Made by a program: the position numbers and the translations under genes. 64,000 bases of DNA from the NCBI GenBank assembly GCA_903851195.1, contig CAINNJ010000023.1:124001-188000 (forward strand), given 5' to 3'. The notes beneath the pieces are model-generated. The model was not told where the DNA came from. It saw nothing but the letters and a program-made list of their open reading frames with translations, and did not search any database. The stretch is from an uncultured Acidobacteriia bacterium. Its GTDB lineage: Bacteria > Acidobacteriota > Terriglobia > Bryobacterales > Bryobacteraceae. Positions 49,630-59,424 of this stretch are shown one piece after another. Position 1 is the stretch's first letter. Each line of letters starts with the position of its first letter.

Positions 49630-52600
49630 ATGCGGCTTGCCGGTTCGGTTGCAGTTCGCTTTCTGGTTTTCGCTTTTGCCCTGACACTACTGCAGGCCGG
49701 CTTCAATCCGGAAACCGGCACTTTCGCATTTCAGCATTATTCCCCCAGGGATTACGGGGCCTCGCCGCAGAACTGGTCGCTGGCCCAGGATCCCCGGGGA
49801 GTGATGTACTTTGGCAATACCGACGGGCTCCTGGAGTTCGACGGCATCAACTGGCGAACTTTGCGGCTCCCGAACCGCTCGATCGTTCGTTCGGTCAGCG
49901 TGGGCAGCGCGGGTGGTGACGGGAAGTGGACTGTTTACGTGGGCGGCCAGCGGGACTTTGGCTATCTGCAGCCGGATTCCGCGGGCGTCATGCAGTTCGT
50001 TTCCCTGCTGGGCAGGGTGGCGGAATCGGATAAGCAGTTCGCCGACGTCTGGAAAATCCTGCCCACGCCGCAAGGCGTTTATTTCAGCACGTACAGCCGC
50101 CTCTTCCGTCTGGAGAAGGACGGTACCGTCCGAGCTTGGCCTGCCGAAAAGAAGTTCGGGCGTGCCTTTTATGTGTTCGACACGGTTTACGTCCAGACCG
50201 CGGGCAAGGGACTGCTTCGTGTCTCCGGAGACGAACTGGTCCCCGTTCCGGGAGGGCAACGTTTCTCCTCGGAGGTGATCAACGCCGCGGTCGAGTTTGA
50301 CGGCGGGGCGTTGATCGGATCCACCACTCATCTTTATCGGTTGTCGCGCGAAGGTGTGGAGCCTTTCTCGTCCGCGGCGGATGCGGAACTCGCGAAGGGC
50401 AGCATCTATTCCATGCAGGTGCTCCCCGGCGGTGAGATCGCCGTTGGCACGCGTACTGCCGGCCTTTTCCTGCTGGACCGCACGGGGGAAATCCAGCGTG
50501 TCATTTCCAAAGCTTCCGACGGCCTGAGTGATGACTGGGTCAGCGCCATCTACGCGGATCGGCAGGGTGGCGTTTGGCTGGCGCAATTGTCCGGCCTGAC
50601 ACGATTCAATCCCGGTTTATCGCGGTTCAGTGCAAAGAGCAATCTGGACACGGACGTAGAGTGTATCTCCCGTTTTGCCGGTTCGGTCTACGCGGGTACT
50701 TCCGCGGGCCTCTTCAGGATGACGACTTCGCCCCGTACCGGCCCAAAGTTCGAGCAGGTGGAGGGTTTCACCAACGCGGTCTGGGCTCTTACGCCACACG
50801 GCAATATGCTGATGGCGGCCACCGACGCGGGCATCTTTGGGATTTCCGGGCTGAAGTCGAACAGGATTTTCGAAAGCACCCGAACCGTTTGGGATCTGGT
50901 CTCTTCCAGGCTGGACGAGAGTGTGATTTATGCAGCGCGCCGGACCTCGGTCGTCAAACTGCGCGCGCTGGGCTCCGGATGGGAGACAGCCGTCGACTTC
51001 GAGCAACCCGGCGAAGAATTCCGCAGTGTTCTGGAAGATAAGGACGGAGCGGTCTGGGCGGCATCGAAAGGGAAGATCTGGCGGCTGCGCTTTCGGGCTT
51101 CGACGGTGGATGCCGAGCAGTGGGATGCGGCGCGGGGAGTTCCCGCGGGCTGGATCAATATCCATCGCCTGGATGGACACGTCGTCTTCGCGACCACCAA
51201 AGGTCTGAAGCAGTTCGACGCCAAAACCAATCAGTTCGTCCGGGACGACACCCTGGGGAGCCGGTATGCCGATGGCAGCCGCGACGTGTTCAATCTCTAC
51301 GACGACCCCTCCGGAAATCTTTGGGTCACCGGCGAAGGCTATCACGATCTGCTGATTTATCATGGCGGCAGCTATAAGAGACTTCCCGCTCCCCTGCTGC
51401 GCTCCGGCATTCAGGAAATCTACGGCATGTCCATCGATGAGGACGGCACTGCCTGGGCGGTCGGCTCCGATTACATTCTGCACCGCTGGGACCGCCGTCT
51501 GGCCGGTGACCCGGACCGCGATTTCAACGTGCTGACCCGTCGCGTCCAGGTGATCGGCTCGAAAAGCAGCCTCTACGGCGGGAACGGGTCGCTGGACGAA
51601 CTCCGCCTTCCCTGGCGTGACAACAAGCTGACCTTCGAGTTCGCCGCTCCGTTTTACGAAGAGCCCAAGGCGGTGGAGTACCAGGTCAAGGTCGACGGGA
51701 CCGACACGGACTGGTCGGCCTGGAGCCACGACACCAAGAAAGACTACAACTACTTCCCGGAAGGCTCTTACCAGTTGCGCGTCCGGGCCCGCAGCCCGCA
51801 CGGGACTATCACGGAGAAGGCGGCTATGGCCTTCCATGTCCTGCCGCCCTGGTACCGCACCTGGTGGGCTTACTCCTTCTACCTGGTGCTCGGCGGGCTG
51901 TTCGTTTGGGGCGTCGTGGGGCTGCGTACCCGTCAGCTTCAGGAAGAAAAGAAACAACTCGAAATCATCGTGGAAGAGCGGACCGTGGAAATCCGCCACC
52001 AGCGCGACGAAATCCAGGTGCAGGAGCGCAAGAGCCACTCCCTGCTGCTCAACATTTTGCCGGGCAGCGTGGCCGATGAACTGAAGTCCACGGGCGCCGT
52101 GCAGCCGGTCGGATTCGACGATGTCACGGTGTGTTTCACCGATTTTGTCGGCTTCACGCTGTCCAGCGAAACGCTGGCGCCGGCGGCACTGGTCGATGCC
52201 CTGAACGAATACTTCACGGCTTTCGATGAGATTATTTCCCGCTACGGACTGGAAAAGCTCAAAACCATCGGCGATTCGTACATGTTCGCGAGTGGTCTGC
52301 CGACGCGGCGCAACTCGCACGCGGTAGACGCCGTTCTCGCCGCGCTCGAGATGGTGGATGTCGTGAAGCGTCTCGCGGCCAGGCCCGGCGGCATGGCGTG
52401 GAACATCCGGATCGGCCTGCACAGTGGTCCGGTCGTCGCCGGCGTGGTGGGAATCCGGAAATTCGCGTTCGATATCTGGGGCAATACCGTAAATTTCGCG
52501 GCGCGCATGGAATCGAGCGGCGTGCCCGGTTCGGTCAACATGTCCGAGCGCACCTGCCAGCTACAGCACGAACTGATCGACTGCGAGTTCCGGGGCAAGG

Positions 52601-52818
52601 TGCGAATCAAGGAAGGGCGCGAACTGCCCATGTTCCTGGCGAGAGGCCCGGCCCACGAACTGATGGACGGACCCGTAATCAACGGCGTTCCGGAGGCGTT
52701 TGCCCGCAAGTACCGCGAGACGTTCGGGGAAGAGCCCAAGTCGTTCCCGCTGCGCGTGCAGTCTCCGGAACTGGCCGAAACCGCTGCGGTCGGGGGGCGA
52801 ACCGGCGGTACGGATTAG
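49630..52818 (+). CDS. Propeller-sensor transmembrane adenylate cyclase (class III)
   Basis: A 1062-residue receptor cyclase. A signal peptide (VAVRFLVFAFALTLLQAG) leads into a large periplasmic beta-propeller of the two-component-regulator-propeller type (NWSLAQDPRGVMYFGNTDGL, VSAIYADRQGGVWLAQLSGL), a Y_Y_Y domain near residues 640-735 (LRLPWRDNKLTFEFAAPFYE, YQLRVRARSPHGTI), one TM near 741-765, a coiled coil (LQEEKKQLEIIVEERTVEI), and a C-terminal class III cyclase. The cyclase has metal Asp in VCFTDFVGFT and TIGDSYM, adenine-selecting Lys in EKLKTIGD and Asp in FAFDIWGNTVNFAARM, so cAMP is the likely product. The propeller normally sits on histidine kinases, so coupling it to a cyclase is notable. 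It ends overlapping uvrC by 4 bp. Confidence 0.88.
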   Translation: MRLAGSVAVRFLVFAFALTLLQAGFNPETGTFAFQHYSPRDYGASPQNWSLAQDPRGVMYFGNTDGLLEFDGINWRTLRLPNRSIVRSVSVGSAGGDGKWTVYVGGQRDFGYLQPDSAGVMQFVSLLGRVAESDKQFADVWKILPTPQGVYFSTYSRLFRLEKDGTVRAWPAEKKFGRAFYVFDTVYVQTAGKGLLRVSGDELVPVPGGQRFSSEVINAAVEFDGGALIGSTTHLYRLSREGVEPFSSAADAELAKGSIYSMQVLPGGEIAVGTRTAGLFLLDRTGEIQRVISKASDGLSDDWVSAIYADRQGGVWLAQLSGLTRFNPGLSRFSAKSNLDTDVECISRFAGSVYAGTSAGLFRMTTSPRTGPKFEQVEGFTNAVWALTPHGNMLMAATDAGIFGISGLKSNRIFESTRTVWDLVSSRLDESVIYAARRTSVVKLRALGSGWETAVDFEQPGEEFRSVLEDKDGAVWAASKGKIWRLRFRASTVDAEQWDAARGVPAGWINIHRLDGHVVFATTKGLKQFDAKTNQFVRDDTLGSRYADGSRDVFNLYDDPSGNLWVTGEGYHDLLIYHGGSYKRLPAPLLRSGIQEIYGMSIDEDGTAWAVGSDYILHRWDRRLAGDPDRDFNVLTRRVQVIGSKSSLYGGNGSLDELRLPWRDNKLTFEFAAPFYEEPKAVEYQVKVDGTDTDWSAWSHDTKKDYNYFPEGSYQLRVRARSPHGTITEKAAMAFHVLPPWYRTWWAYSFYLVLGGLFVWGVVGLRTRQLQEEKKQLEIIVEERTVEIRHQRDEIQVQERKSHSLLLNILPGSVADELKSTGAVQPVGFDDVTVCFTDFVGFTLSSETLAPAALVDALNEYFTAFDEIISRYGLEKLKTIGDSYMFASGLPTRRNSHAVDAVLAALEMVDVVKRLAARPGGMAWNIRIGLHSGPVVAGVVGIRKFAFDIWGNTVNFAARMESSGVPGSVNMSERTCQLQHELIDCEFRGKVRIKEGRELPMFLARGPAHELMDGPVINGVPEAFARKYRETFGEEPKSFPLRVQSPELAETAAVGGRTGGTD

Positions 52819-54638
52819 ACCGGCGCGGACTGCTGGTCGTAGTGGGCGCGAACCTTACGCGCCGCTGCGCGGCCGACGCGCTTCGCCAGTTCTTCTTCCG
52901 TCGCCTGCCGGACCAGCGCGGAACTGCCGAATTCCTTCAGCAGTTTCCGCACGGTGATCTCGCCAATTCCGGGAATCTCATCCAGTTCTGAAGTCAGCGT
53001 ACGGGCGTTGCGGCGGGTCCGGTGGAAGGTGACGGCGAAACGGTGGGCCTCGTCGCGGATGGTCTGCACCAGGTGCAGGATCGGCGAGAAGCGGTCCAGA
53101 ATCACAGGCTCATTTTCCTGACCAAGCACGTAAATGATCTCTTCGCGCTTTGCAATGGAGGCCACCGGCTGGTTGATGATCCCGATCCATTCGAGCGCAT
53201 CCGCGGCGGCGTGCAGTTGCCCCAGGCCGCCGTCGATCAGGATCAGGCCCGGCATGGGCGCTTTCTCTTCCTGCAAACGCCCGTAGCGCCGCCCCACCAC
53301 CTCCCGCATGCTGGCAAAATCGTCGTTGCCAACTACCGTGCGGATAATGAATTTGCGGTAGTCGGCCTTCTTCATGCGGCCTTCTTCCCACACCACCATG
53401 CTGGCGACTTTGTCGGTGCCCTGCACGTGCGAGATATCGAAACACTCGATTCGTTTGGGCGCCTCAGGCAGGTTCAGCGCCTCCTGAACCGCTTCCTGAA
53501 TCGCGAGCGAGGAAGGCTTCAGCACCCGGAAGCGCGCGTCGAAACTGTGTTTCGCGTTCGTCTGCGCCAGATTCAGCATGGCCTTCTTCTGGCCCCGCTG
53601 CGGCGTGTGGATTTCCACCTTGCGGTTCTTCTTTTCCGCCAGCAGTTCTTCCATCACCTCGCGGTCTTCGAATTCCACGGGCACGTGGATAATGGACGGC
53701 ACGTACTGCTGCTCCAGATAGATCTGCAGCAGAAGCGAGGAGAAGAACTCGGGGGCGTCGAACTCCTCCTGATCTTCCCAGAAAAATTCCCGGCGATCCA
53801 CGATTTGGCCGTTTCGCAGATGGAACAGGTTCACCGCGACCATCGGCGGTTCGGCGTAGAAGCCGAAGATGTCCACATCGTCGCCGGAGGCCGCGGCCAT
53901 CTTCTGGCGCTGGTCGAGCTCCTCGATCGTGTTGAGCAGATCGCGCAGTCCGGCGGCTTCCTCGAAGCGCATGTCGAGCGACGCGGCTTCCATGCGGCCG
54001 CGCAGGTCGTTCGCCAGGGCGCTGTGCCGGCCCTCCAAAAAGAGGCGCACCTGCCGCACGGCCTGTGCATAAATATCCGGCGTGGTCAGGGCTTCCACGC
54101 AGGGGCCGAGGCAGCGGTGGATGTGGTACTGCAGGCAGGGCTTCGGATGATACCGGTTGAGATCCACCTTGCAGGAGGGCACCAGAAAGTGCCGGTGGAT
54201 GAAGTGGACCAGGCGGTGCGCTAGATTGCCCGGAAAGTAGGGGCCGAAGTAGGTGGCGCCGTCTTTCTTCAGGCGGCGGGTGACGTAGACACGCGGGTGC
54301 CGCTCATTGGTGAGTTTGATATACGGGTAGGTCTTGTCATCGCGCAGCAGCACGTTGTAGCGCGGCTGGTACTGCTTAATGAGGTTGTTTTCGAGGGCGA
54401 GCGCTTCCTTCTCGTTATCGACCAGAATGTAGTCGATGTCCCGGGCCTCGCCGATGAGGGTGCCGGTTTTGGCCTCGGCCAGGCGATCCTCGTTAAAGTA
54501 GCTGCGAACCCGCGCGCGCAGGCTTTTGGCCTTGCCGACGTAGATCACCTTCTGCGTGCCGTCTTTATAGAGATAGACTCCAGGCCCGAGCGGCAGTTGC
54601 GCGACTTTTTCCCGGAGCAGAGTCGGAATCAGGAGCAT
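52815..54638 (-). CDS. uvrC: Excinuclease ABC subunit C (UvrC)
   Basis: A 607-residue nucleotide excision repair nuclease. It has the GIY-YIG domain for the 3' cut (GPGVYLYKDGTQKVIYVGKA), a Cys cluster segment (PSCKVDLNRYHPKPCLQYHI, HRCLGPC), the UVR motif that binds UvrB (ANDLRGRMEAASLDMRFEEA), the RNase H-like domain for the 5' cut (CFDISHVQGTDKVASMVV, LILIDGGLGQL), and two C-terminal helix-hairpin-helix motifs (LDEIPGIGEITVRKLLKEFG). All domains are present at usual length. The ATG at 54638 is the first in frame before the GIY-YIG core. The gene converges on the cyclase gene with a 4-bp overlap of stop codons. Confidence 0.94.
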   Translation of the reverse strand: MLLIPTLLREKVAQLPLGPGVYLYKDGTQKVIYVGKAKSLRARVRSYFNEDRLAEAKTGTLIGEARDIDYILVDNEKEALALENNLIKQYQPRYNVLLRDDKTYPYIKLTNERHPRVYVTRRLKKDGATYFGPYFPGNLAHRLVHFIHRHFLVPSCKVDLNRYHPKPCLQYHIHRCLGPCVEALTTPDIYAQAVRQVRLFLEGRHSALANDLRGRMEAASLDMRFEEAAGLRDLLNTIEELDQRQKMAAASGDDVDIFGFYAEPPMVAVNLFHLRNGQIVDRREFFWEDQEEFDAPEFFSSLLLQIYLEQQYVPSIIHVPVEFEDREVMEELLAEKKNRKVEIHTPQRGQKKAMLNLAQTNAKHSFDARFRVLKPSSLAIQEAVQEALNLPEAPKRIECFDISHVQGTDKVASMVVWEEGRMKKADYRKFIIRTVVGNDDFASMREVVGRRYGRLQEEKAPMPGLILIDGGLGQLHAAADALEWIGIINQPVASIAKREEIIYVLGQENEPVILDRFSPILHLVQTIRDEAHRFAVTFHRTRRNARTLTSELDEIPGIGEITVRKLLKEFGSSALVRQATEEELAKRVGRAAARKVRAHYDQQSAPV

Positions 54639-54721
54639 GGGCGGGGTAGCCGGACCGTCCGGTCGGGCGGACAGGGCAATACACTTAAATTATGTCACGA
54701 TGTTCGTGTACGACGTTCTTT

Positions 54722-55165
54722 ATGCGAAGACTGTTTGTCGCTGTCCTGCTGAGCGGAGCCGCCCTCGCCGGCGCGCAGCAGACGCCCGCGCCCAAACCTC
54801 AGGAGAAGCCGGAAGCGCAGGCCCCGGACCCCTCCCAGTTGCCCCCCTCCCAGCTGCCCCCCGAAGAGGACAACGAAGCAAAGCCCGAAGAGTACAGCTT
54901 CAATCCGGTGAAATCGAAGCGTGACGTGGAAGTCGGCAAGCAGCAGCTCAAAAAGGGCAATCTCAAAGGCGCGGCGAGCCGGTTCACGACGGCGACGAAG
55001 TGGAATGAGGGCAATGCCGAGGCATGGCTGTTGTTGGGCGAGGTCGCGGAAAAGCGCGACGACCCCAAAACGGCCCGCGCTGCGTATCAAAAGTATCTGG
55101 AACTGGCCCCGACGGCGAAGAACGCGGGCGACGTCCGCAAGCGTCTGGAGAAGCTGAAGGGCTGA
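54722..55165 (+). CDS. Secreted tetratricopeptide-repeat protein
   Basis: A 147-residue exported protein. Starting at ATG 54722 it has a signal peptide (MRRLFVAVLLSGAALAGAQ), a Pro/Glu-rich disordered linker (KPQEKPEAQAPDPSQLPPSQ), then TPR-like helices: DVEVGKQQLKKGNLKGAASR, FTTATKWNEGNAEAWLLLGE and KTARAAYQKYLELAPTAKNA. It probably holds a small periplasmic complex together. An upstream ATG at 54692 adds ten residues before the signal peptide and is less likely. It is transcribed in the same direction as the metallo-beta-lactamase gene, 50 bp upstream of it. Confidence 0.78.
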   Translation: MRRLFVAVLLSGAALAGAQQTPAPKPQEKPEAQAPDPSQLPPSQLPPEEDNEAKPEEYSFNPVKSKRDVEVGKQQLKKGNLKGAASRFTTATKWNEGNAEAWLLLGEVAEKRDDPKTARAAYQKYLELAPTAKNAGDVRKRLEKLKG

Positions 55166-55215
55166 GGGTTGTAGGCTGAAATTGACTGCCCTCCGTCAGC
55201 GCAGAGAAGGAAGTT

Positions 55216-56103
55216 ATGCGTCTCTTCGCCGGCTTTTTGTTCCTCCTTTCCCTCGCTTCCGGTCAGACGCCGGAAAGCGGCACGCTGCCGGAGCACTGGC
55301 CTACCGGCGGCCCGAACTGCATGGAAATGCAGGAGTTTTACGTCCACCAGTACAATCCGAATTTCTACGTGCTGCGGCAATCAGGTTGCACGGACTACGA
55401 GAAGCCTTTCCTTTACCTGATCTTCGGTTCGGATAAAGCTCTGCTGTGGGACACCGGGTCCCGCAATGCGCGGGTGCGCGAGGCAGTCGACCGGCTGCTG
55501 GAGCGCTGGCTCAAGGCGAATTCGCGCGCTGGAATCCCTCTTGTGGTGATGCATTCGCACAAACATGGCGACCACATCGCCGGCGATGCGCAGTTCGCCG
55601 GTCGAGCCGACACAACTCTGGTGAAACCGGATCTGGCGAGCGTGCAGGCCTTCTTCGGCTTCCGGCAATGGCCGGAGCAGAACTCCACTTTCGACCTGGG
55701 CGGACGCGTACTCGAACTGATTCCGATCCCCGGCCACACCGACGATTCCCTCGCTCTCTACGACCGCCGGACCGGCATTCTGTTGACCGGCGACACCGTG
55801 TATCCAGGGCGGCTTTACGTCAACGCGGCTGAATTTGCCACGTTTCGGCAGAGCATCCACCGATTGGCGGCATTTGCGGACACCCACCCGATAGCGCACG
55901 TCCTGGGGAACCACATCGAGCAGACGCGGACACCGTTTACGGATTATCCGACCGGGACGAAGTACCAGCCTGAAGAGCACGAACTGGCGCTGGGCGCGGC
56001 TCATATTTTCGAACTGGACCGGGTGCTGCAGGCCATGGAAAAGCCGGCGCGGGTGCCATTGCGGGACCTCACGATCGCGGTCCGTTTACCAACACCCCGC
56101 TAA
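55216..56103 (+). CDS. Metallo-beta-lactamase-fold hydrolase, secreted
   Basis: A 295-residue exported zinc hydrolase. Signal peptide MRLFAGFLFLLSLASGQ. The zinc site is H-x-H-x-D-H in VVMHSHKHGDHIAGDAQF (H115, H117, D119, H120), with the later His in LIPIPGHTDDSLALYDRRTG, Asp in ILLTGDTVYPGRLYV and the last His in VLGNHIEQTRTPF, so both metals should bind. The early part contains two Cys and an MEMQEFYVHQYN segment. It may act on lactones, phosphoesters or thioesters; antibiotic resistance is not implied. ATG 55216 is the only sensible start. The M1 aminopeptidase gene follows after 26 bp. Confidence 0.85.
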   Translation: MRLFAGFLFLLSLASGQTPESGTLPEHWPTGGPNCMEMQEFYVHQYNPNFYVLRQSGCTDYEKPFLYLIFGSDKALLWDTGSRNARVREAVDRLLERWLKANSRAGIPLVVMHSHKHGDHIAGDAQFAGRADTTLVKPDLASVQAFFGFRQWPEQNSTFDLGGRVLELIPIPGHTDDSLALYDRRTGILLTGDTVYPGRLYVNAAEFATFRQSIHRLAAFADTHPIAHVLGNHIEQTRTPFTDYPTGTKYQPEEHELALGAAHIFELDRVLQAMEKPARVPLRDLTIAVRLPTPR

Positions 56104-56129
56104 ATCGCGTTTAGACTGAAAGAGAACTT

Positions 56130-58781
56130 ATGAAGCGAATCGCTTTCGTGTGCAGCCTTGCCGTGTGTGCAACCCTTGGTGCGGCCGAGGGTCCGCCGAA
56201 AACCCGGCTGGCCGAGGTCGAAAATGTCGAGGCGAAGGCTTACTTCGCGGATCTGACGCTCGACCCGGAAAAGACTACGTTTTCCGGCGAGATCAATATC
56301 CGGATGGAGATCATGGAGCCGCTGCAGACGCTCTGGCTCAACCAGGAGCAGTTGCAGATTCAAAGCGCCGTCCTGAAAGCCGGCGGCGTGGATCTCAAGG
56401 CGCAGGTTGTGGCCGGAGGAGACGATTTCGTCGGGCTCCGCTTCGAGTCCGTGGTGCCGAAGGGCAGCGCTGTCGTGACCATCCGGTACACCGGCGAGGT
56501 GCAGCAGAAGAACAGCAGCGGCATTTTCCGCCAACAGGAAGGCGGCAACTGGTACCTCTATACGCAGTTTGAGCCGACAGACGCGCGGGCGGCGTTCCCC
56601 TGTTTCGATGAGCCTTCGTACAAGACCCCGTGGCAACTGACTCTCCACATCCCGGAACAGGACAGCGCCATCAGCAATACGGCGGTTTCTTCCGAAATTG
56701 TCGGCGGCGGCAGGAAAAATCTGATTTTCGGCGCCACGAAGCCCTTGCCCAGTTATCTGGTCGCCTTCGCCGTGGGCCCGTTCGAGTACGTGAACGCGGG
56801 CACCGTGGGGAAGAACAAAGTCCCGGTGCGGATCGTCGTCCCGAGAGGCAAAGCGGCGGAAGCGAAGTATGCCGCGGAGGTCACCGCGCCGATTCTGAGC
56901 TGGCTGGAGGAATATTTCGGAATTCCTTACCCTTACGACAAAGCCGATCAGGTTGCGATTCCCAACACGGCCGGTTTCGGCGCCATGGAAAACGTCGGCA
57001 TGGTGACCTACGACCAGTCGCTGATCCTGGCGGATCCGAAGGTCGATCAGATCGGCCGGCAGCGCACCTACGCGAGCGTTGCCGCGCACGAACTCGCGCA
57101 CCAGTGGTTCGGCGATCTGGTAACCACATCCTGGTGGAACGATATCTGGCTCAACGAAGCGTTCGCCACCTGGATGGAGCGCAAGATGATCGCGGAGTGG
57201 AAGCCGGAATGGCAGACACGCGTCGCGGATGTCGGCTCGAACATGGGCGCCGAGCACGACGACAGCCTGGTGTCGGCGCGGAAAATCCGACAGGAAATTC
57301 TCAGCAAAGACGATATCAACAACGCCTTTGACAGCATTACGTACGAAAAGGGCGCCTCCGTGATCGGCATGTTCGAGAACTGGATGGGCGCCGAAGAGTT
57401 CCGCAAGGGCGTGCAGGGTTATCTGAAGCAGTATGCGTTCCGCGCCACCTCCGCCGGTGACTTTCTGGACTCTCTGAGCACGTCAAGCAAACGCGACGTG
57501 ACGAAACCGTTCTCCACGTTTCTGAATCAGGCCGGGGTGCCCATCGTTTCCGTTGCCCTGGAGTGCAAAGGCGGAGCCGCCTCGCTGCAACTGGAGCAGT
57601 CGCGCTTCCTGCCGACCGGTTCGAAGGGCGATACGAAGCAGGTCTGGAGCATTCCGCTGTGCCTCCGCTACGGCACGGGAACCACCGGCCAGAGCCAGTG
57701 CATGCTGATGACGCAGGCCACGGAGACCGTAGCGTTGAAGGGCGCGAAGGGCTGCCCGGCGTGGGTGGAGGCGAACGACAAGGCGGTCGGGTATTACCGG
57801 GTGCAGTACAAAGGCGGTCTGCTCGCGGCGCTGACCAGCGGCGATGTCGTGTCTCGCCTGAGCGGTCCGGAGCGCGCGGAACTGATGGGCAACGCGCAGG
57901 CGCTTTCCGGGGCCGGGAAACTGACCGCCGCCGAGGCCCTCGGGCTGGTGGAAACGTTCCATGCGGATCCGGAGCGCTATGTGTCGCAGATGGCCGTTGG
58001 CATGGCTCTGGGGCCGCGGGCGCAACTGGTGCCGGACAATCTGCTGCCGAACTATCGGCGCTTTCTGCAAAGGAACTTCCAGGCTCGCGCGCTGGAACTG
58101 GGCTGGACGCCGAAGCCTGGCGATACGGAAGACACCCGCTTGTTGCGGGCGGCCGTGGTGCGGCCCGTCGCGACCTGGGGCGGCAATGAGCAACTGGCCG
58201 CGCAGGCGAAGGCGTTAACCGAAAAGTGGTTTGCGGACCACGCAGTCATTGACGCCAATATGCTGAGCCCGGTGCTCGGCACGGCAGCGTTCTACGGTGA
58301 CAAAGCGCTGTTCGACCGGTTCCTTGCGGAGTTCGCGAAGACCAAAGACAAGCAGGTGCGTCGCGCGCTGCTGGGGGCGATGAACTCGTTCCGGGACAGC
58401 GCGTCCATTGAGGCCGGCATGCAGGCGCTTCTCAACGGTACGGTGCCGTTCATCGAAGGTCAGGGACTCCTGTTCGGCGGGCAGCAGGAGCAGGCGACAC
58501 GGATGCAGTCGCTGCGCTTCGTGGAGTCGAACTGGGATCAGGTGGTCGCGAAGATGCCGACGGGCGGCGGCTTCGATTTCGGCTCGGTGCTGCCGAGCGT
58601 CGGGGCGTCGTTCTGCGATGCGTCGTCGCGGGACGAACTGAAGAAGTTCTTCCAGCCGCGCGTGGAGAAGTTCGTCGGGGCGCCGCGGGCTCTGGATCAG
58701 GTGCTCGAAAGCATCGACCTGTGCATCGCCAACAAGGCCGCGCAGAGCCCGAGCGTAAGCGCGTTTCTGAGCAAATACTGA
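56130..58781 (+). CDS. M1-family zinc aminopeptidase, secreted
   Basis: An 883-residue aminopeptidase of the M1 (gluzincin) family. Signal peptide MKRIAFVCSLAVCATLGAA. The N-terminal beta-saddle domain ends with FEPTDARAAFPCFDEPSYKT. The exopeptidase motif GAMEN is near residue 285 and the zinc site HELAHQWFGDLVTTSWWNDI, then WLNEAFATW, follows near residue 320. A long helical ERAP1-like C-terminal domain (NAQALSGAGKLTAAEALGLV onward) completes it. All catalytic residues are present. It is predicted to trim peptides in the periplasm or outside. It follows the metallo-beta-lactamase gene in the same direction, and the TMEM175-like gene starts 7 bp downstream. Confidence 0.92.
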   Translation: MKRIAFVCSLAVCATLGAAEGPPKTRLAEVENVEAKAYFADLTLDPEKTTFSGEINIRMEIMEPLQTLWLNQEQLQIQSAVLKAGGVDLKAQVVAGGDDFVGLRFESVVPKGSAVVTIRYTGEVQQKNSSGIFRQQEGGNWYLYTQFEPTDARAAFPCFDEPSYKTPWQLTLHIPEQDSAISNTAVSSEIVGGGRKNLIFGATKPLPSYLVAFAVGPFEYVNAGTVGKNKVPVRIVVPRGKAAEAKYAAEVTAPILSWLEEYFGIPYPYDKADQVAIPNTAGFGAMENVGMVTYDQSLILADPKVDQIGRQRTYASVAAHELAHQWFGDLVTTSWWNDIWLNEAFATWMERKMIAEWKPEWQTRVADVGSNMGAEHDDSLVSARKIRQEILSKDDINNAFDSITYEKGASVIGMFENWMGAEEFRKGVQGYLKQYAFRATSAGDFLDSLSTSSKRDVTKPFSTFLNQAGVPIVSVALECKGGAASLQLEQSRFLPTGSKGDTKQVWSIPLCLRYGTGTTGQSQCMLMTQATETVALKGAKGCPAWVEANDKAVGYYRVQYKGGLLAALTSGDVVSRLSGPERAELMGNAQALSGAGKLTAAEALGLVETFHADPERYVSQMAVGMALGPRAQLVPDNLLPNYRRFLQRNFQARALELGWTPKPGDTEDTRLLRAAVVRPVATWGGNEQLAAQAKALTEKWFADHAVIDANMLSPVLGTAAFYGDKALFDRFLAEFAKTKDKQVRRALLGAMNSFRDSASIEAGMQALLNGTVPFIEGQGLLFGGQQEQATRMQSLRFVESNWDQVVAKMPTGGGFDFGSVLPSVGASFCDASSRDELKKFFQPRVEKFVGAPRALDQVLESIDLCIANKAAQSPSVSAFLSKY

Positions 58782-58788
58782 TTCCCGT

Positions 58789-59418
58789 TTGAGCACGATT
58801 TACAATCGCATCGCGGGTGAGAGCGTGGAGCGTCTGGCCGCGCTCAGCGACGGTATCTTTGCCGTCGCGATGACGCTGCTTGTCCTCGATCTGCACGGAC
58901 CCGTGCGGGACAAGGTGCATTCCGAGCAGGATCTCTGGCTCGCGCTCGGCGGCATGTTTCCGCAACTCGTCGCGTATCTGATGAGCTTTCTTACGCTGTC
59001 GATCTTCTGGAACGGCCAGCAGGTGCAGCTGAATCGGTTCGCGAGGAATGACCGGCACCTCACGTGGATTCACTTGGCATTCCTCTTCGCGGTCTCAATC
59101 ATGCCGTTCTCCACGCGGCTGCTGGCGGAGTTTATCCGCTATCGCGTTGCGCTGCTGTGTTACTGGGGGAACATCCTGTTGCTGGGGCTGATCCTCTTTG
59201 CGGGCTGGCGATACGCGAGGCGTGCGCGGTTGCTGAAGCCGGAAACCACCGAGGCCGTTTCAAAGGCGGTGGAACGGCGCATCATAGTCGCCCAGGGGCT
59301 GTACGCGGCGGGCGCTCTGTTGTGCGTTTACGATACGTACGCGAGCATCGCGTTTATCGTGCTGGTGCAGTTGTTGTTCGCATTCGGGCCGCGGACAGGG
59401 CTGCTCTCGCGGATCTAG
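58789..59418 (+). CDS. TMEM175-family (DUF1211) potassium channel-like protein
   Basis: A 209-residue membrane protein with six expected TM segments. The family filter-lining motif is clear: RLAALSDGIFAVAMTLLVLD at residues 15-34 (R-x3-FSDG-type motif, with LSDG here). It continues through AYLMSFLTLSIFWNGQQVQL, TWIHLAFLFAVSIMPFSTRL and LCYWGNILLLGLILFAGWRY. Bacterial TMEM175 homologues form tetrameric potassium-selective leak channels. The start is TTG at 58789, 7 bp after the aminopeptidase stop; there is no ATG before the conserved first helix, so the non-ATG start is needed. Confidence 0.85.
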   Translation: MSTIYNRIAGESVERLAALSDGIFAVAMTLLVLDLHGPVRDKVHSEQDLWLALGGMFPQLVAYLMSFLTLSIFWNGQQVQLNRFARNDRHLTWIHLAFLFAVSIMPFSTRLLAEFIRYRVALLCYWGNILLLGLILFAGWRYARRARLLKPETTEAVSKAVERRIIVAQGLYAAGALLCVYDTYASIAFIVLVQLLFAFGPRTGLLSRI

Positions 59419-59424
59419 TTCCCG

